A stretch of DNA of 64,000 bases from Proteles cristata cristata. Taxonomy: Eukaryota; Chordata; Mammalia; Carnivora; Hyaenidae. A program made the translations under genes and the position numbers. A model generated the notes under the pieces. That model was given only the letters and a program-made list of their open reading frames with translations, ran no database searches and was not told the DNA's origin. Positions 63,600-64,000 of the stretch are shown piece by piece (positions within the stretch are counted from its first letter, which is position 1; every line of letters starts with the position of its first letter). The stretch is from positions 584,001-648,000 of the forward strand of contig JAESUZ010000134.1 of the NCBI GenBank assembly GCA_017311185.1. The letters are read 5' to 3'.

Positions 63600-64000
63600 A
63601 GATAAGTCAAGAGTAGGAACTTCTGGTTTCAGTCCCAACAGGAAAAGAGCTTGTAAGTCATCACTTTTATTTTTTACAACAGCAATGAAAACAAACTGAA
63701 AAACAACTTTCTTGGACTTATCAAAGAAATAAGACAGAAGGTCACAGAGCAAATTACCACCCCAGGTAAATATAGGGAATCACTGCTGGAAATCAATTTA
63801 CATGGAACAGAAGCTACTAAAGCCATATACTGGTAGGAACACTTAAATGGTAATTTTAATGAATTGCTGGAAACTTTGTGTAGACTACTCCCACAGTCGG
63901 AAACTCCCAGGGACCACATTCTTAAGGGGGAGACCCACACTTGAATGAATATTACCTCCAAATTTCCATCAGATTCTCATAATGAAGAACCAAAATAAAA
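63600..64000 (+). mobile_element. Possible repeat (L1 5'-region-like), runs off the window
   Basis: Repeat-like text (aattaccaccccaggtaaat, then aggaacacttaaatggtaat, then ctactcccacagtcggaaac) that I associate with L1 5' regions, but I am unsure. It continues past the window end. The minus-strand open frame at 63674-63961 overlaps it and is not a convincing gene. Confidence 0.3.

Overview
The window is nuclear DNA of a carnivoran mammal, almost certainly a felid. The main evidence is about 27 copies, on both strands, of a roughly 200-bp tRNA-Lys-derived SINE (head ggggcacctgggtggctcag, a CT-rich stretch, an AAATAAA tail) that matches the cat SINEC_Fc type. Older carnivore SINEs, carnivore-type L1 3' ends and MLT1, L2, MIR and Tigger relics support this. 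There are no operons, CRISPR arrays or other prokaryotic features. Base composition is AT-rich, with no CpG island.

The only coding sequence I can support is three small exons on the + strand. They are a 78-nt exon (15617-15694), a 42-nt microexon (42728-42769) and a terminal coding exon with a TAG stop (51041-51100). All have consensus splice sites and phase-0 boundaries. Joined, they give a 59-residue C-terminus rich in Ser/Thr at its start and ending DDAEPNQMIVLT. Skipping the microexon keeps the frame. I could not name the gene. Its introns here are about 27 kb and 8.3 kb, so positions 1-15616 are probably an upstream intron and sequence after about 51.5 kb is probably 3' flank.

The rest is layered repeats. 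Positions 0.6-9 kb hold a Tigger-like MITE, an L2 split by an LTR, a SINE cluster, a Tigger2 relic and an L1ME-type 3' end. Positions 9-20 kb hold SINEs and an old L1. Positions 20-32 kb hold MLT1 LTRs, an L1 nested in an MLT1 with visible target duplications, an L1_Fc-like 3' end, and a SINE interrupted by a GC-rich poly(T)-headed insert. Positions 34-38 kb hold a long L2 and two minus-strand LTRs. Positions 39-51 kb hold L1 pieces and SINEs. Positions 51-64 kb hold the 3' UTR with an MLT1 inside it, an inverted L1 pair, MIRs and more SINEs.

The most notable points are these. Both internal exons have a SINE ending less than 45 nt upstream of the splice acceptor, and in the microexon case the SINE target duplication copies the likely branch site. 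A GC-rich probable retrocopy sits inside a SINE. The predicted 3' UTR crosses an MLT1 LTR. I found no convincing novel biological system. Repeat family names are from recognition by eye, not from a database search.
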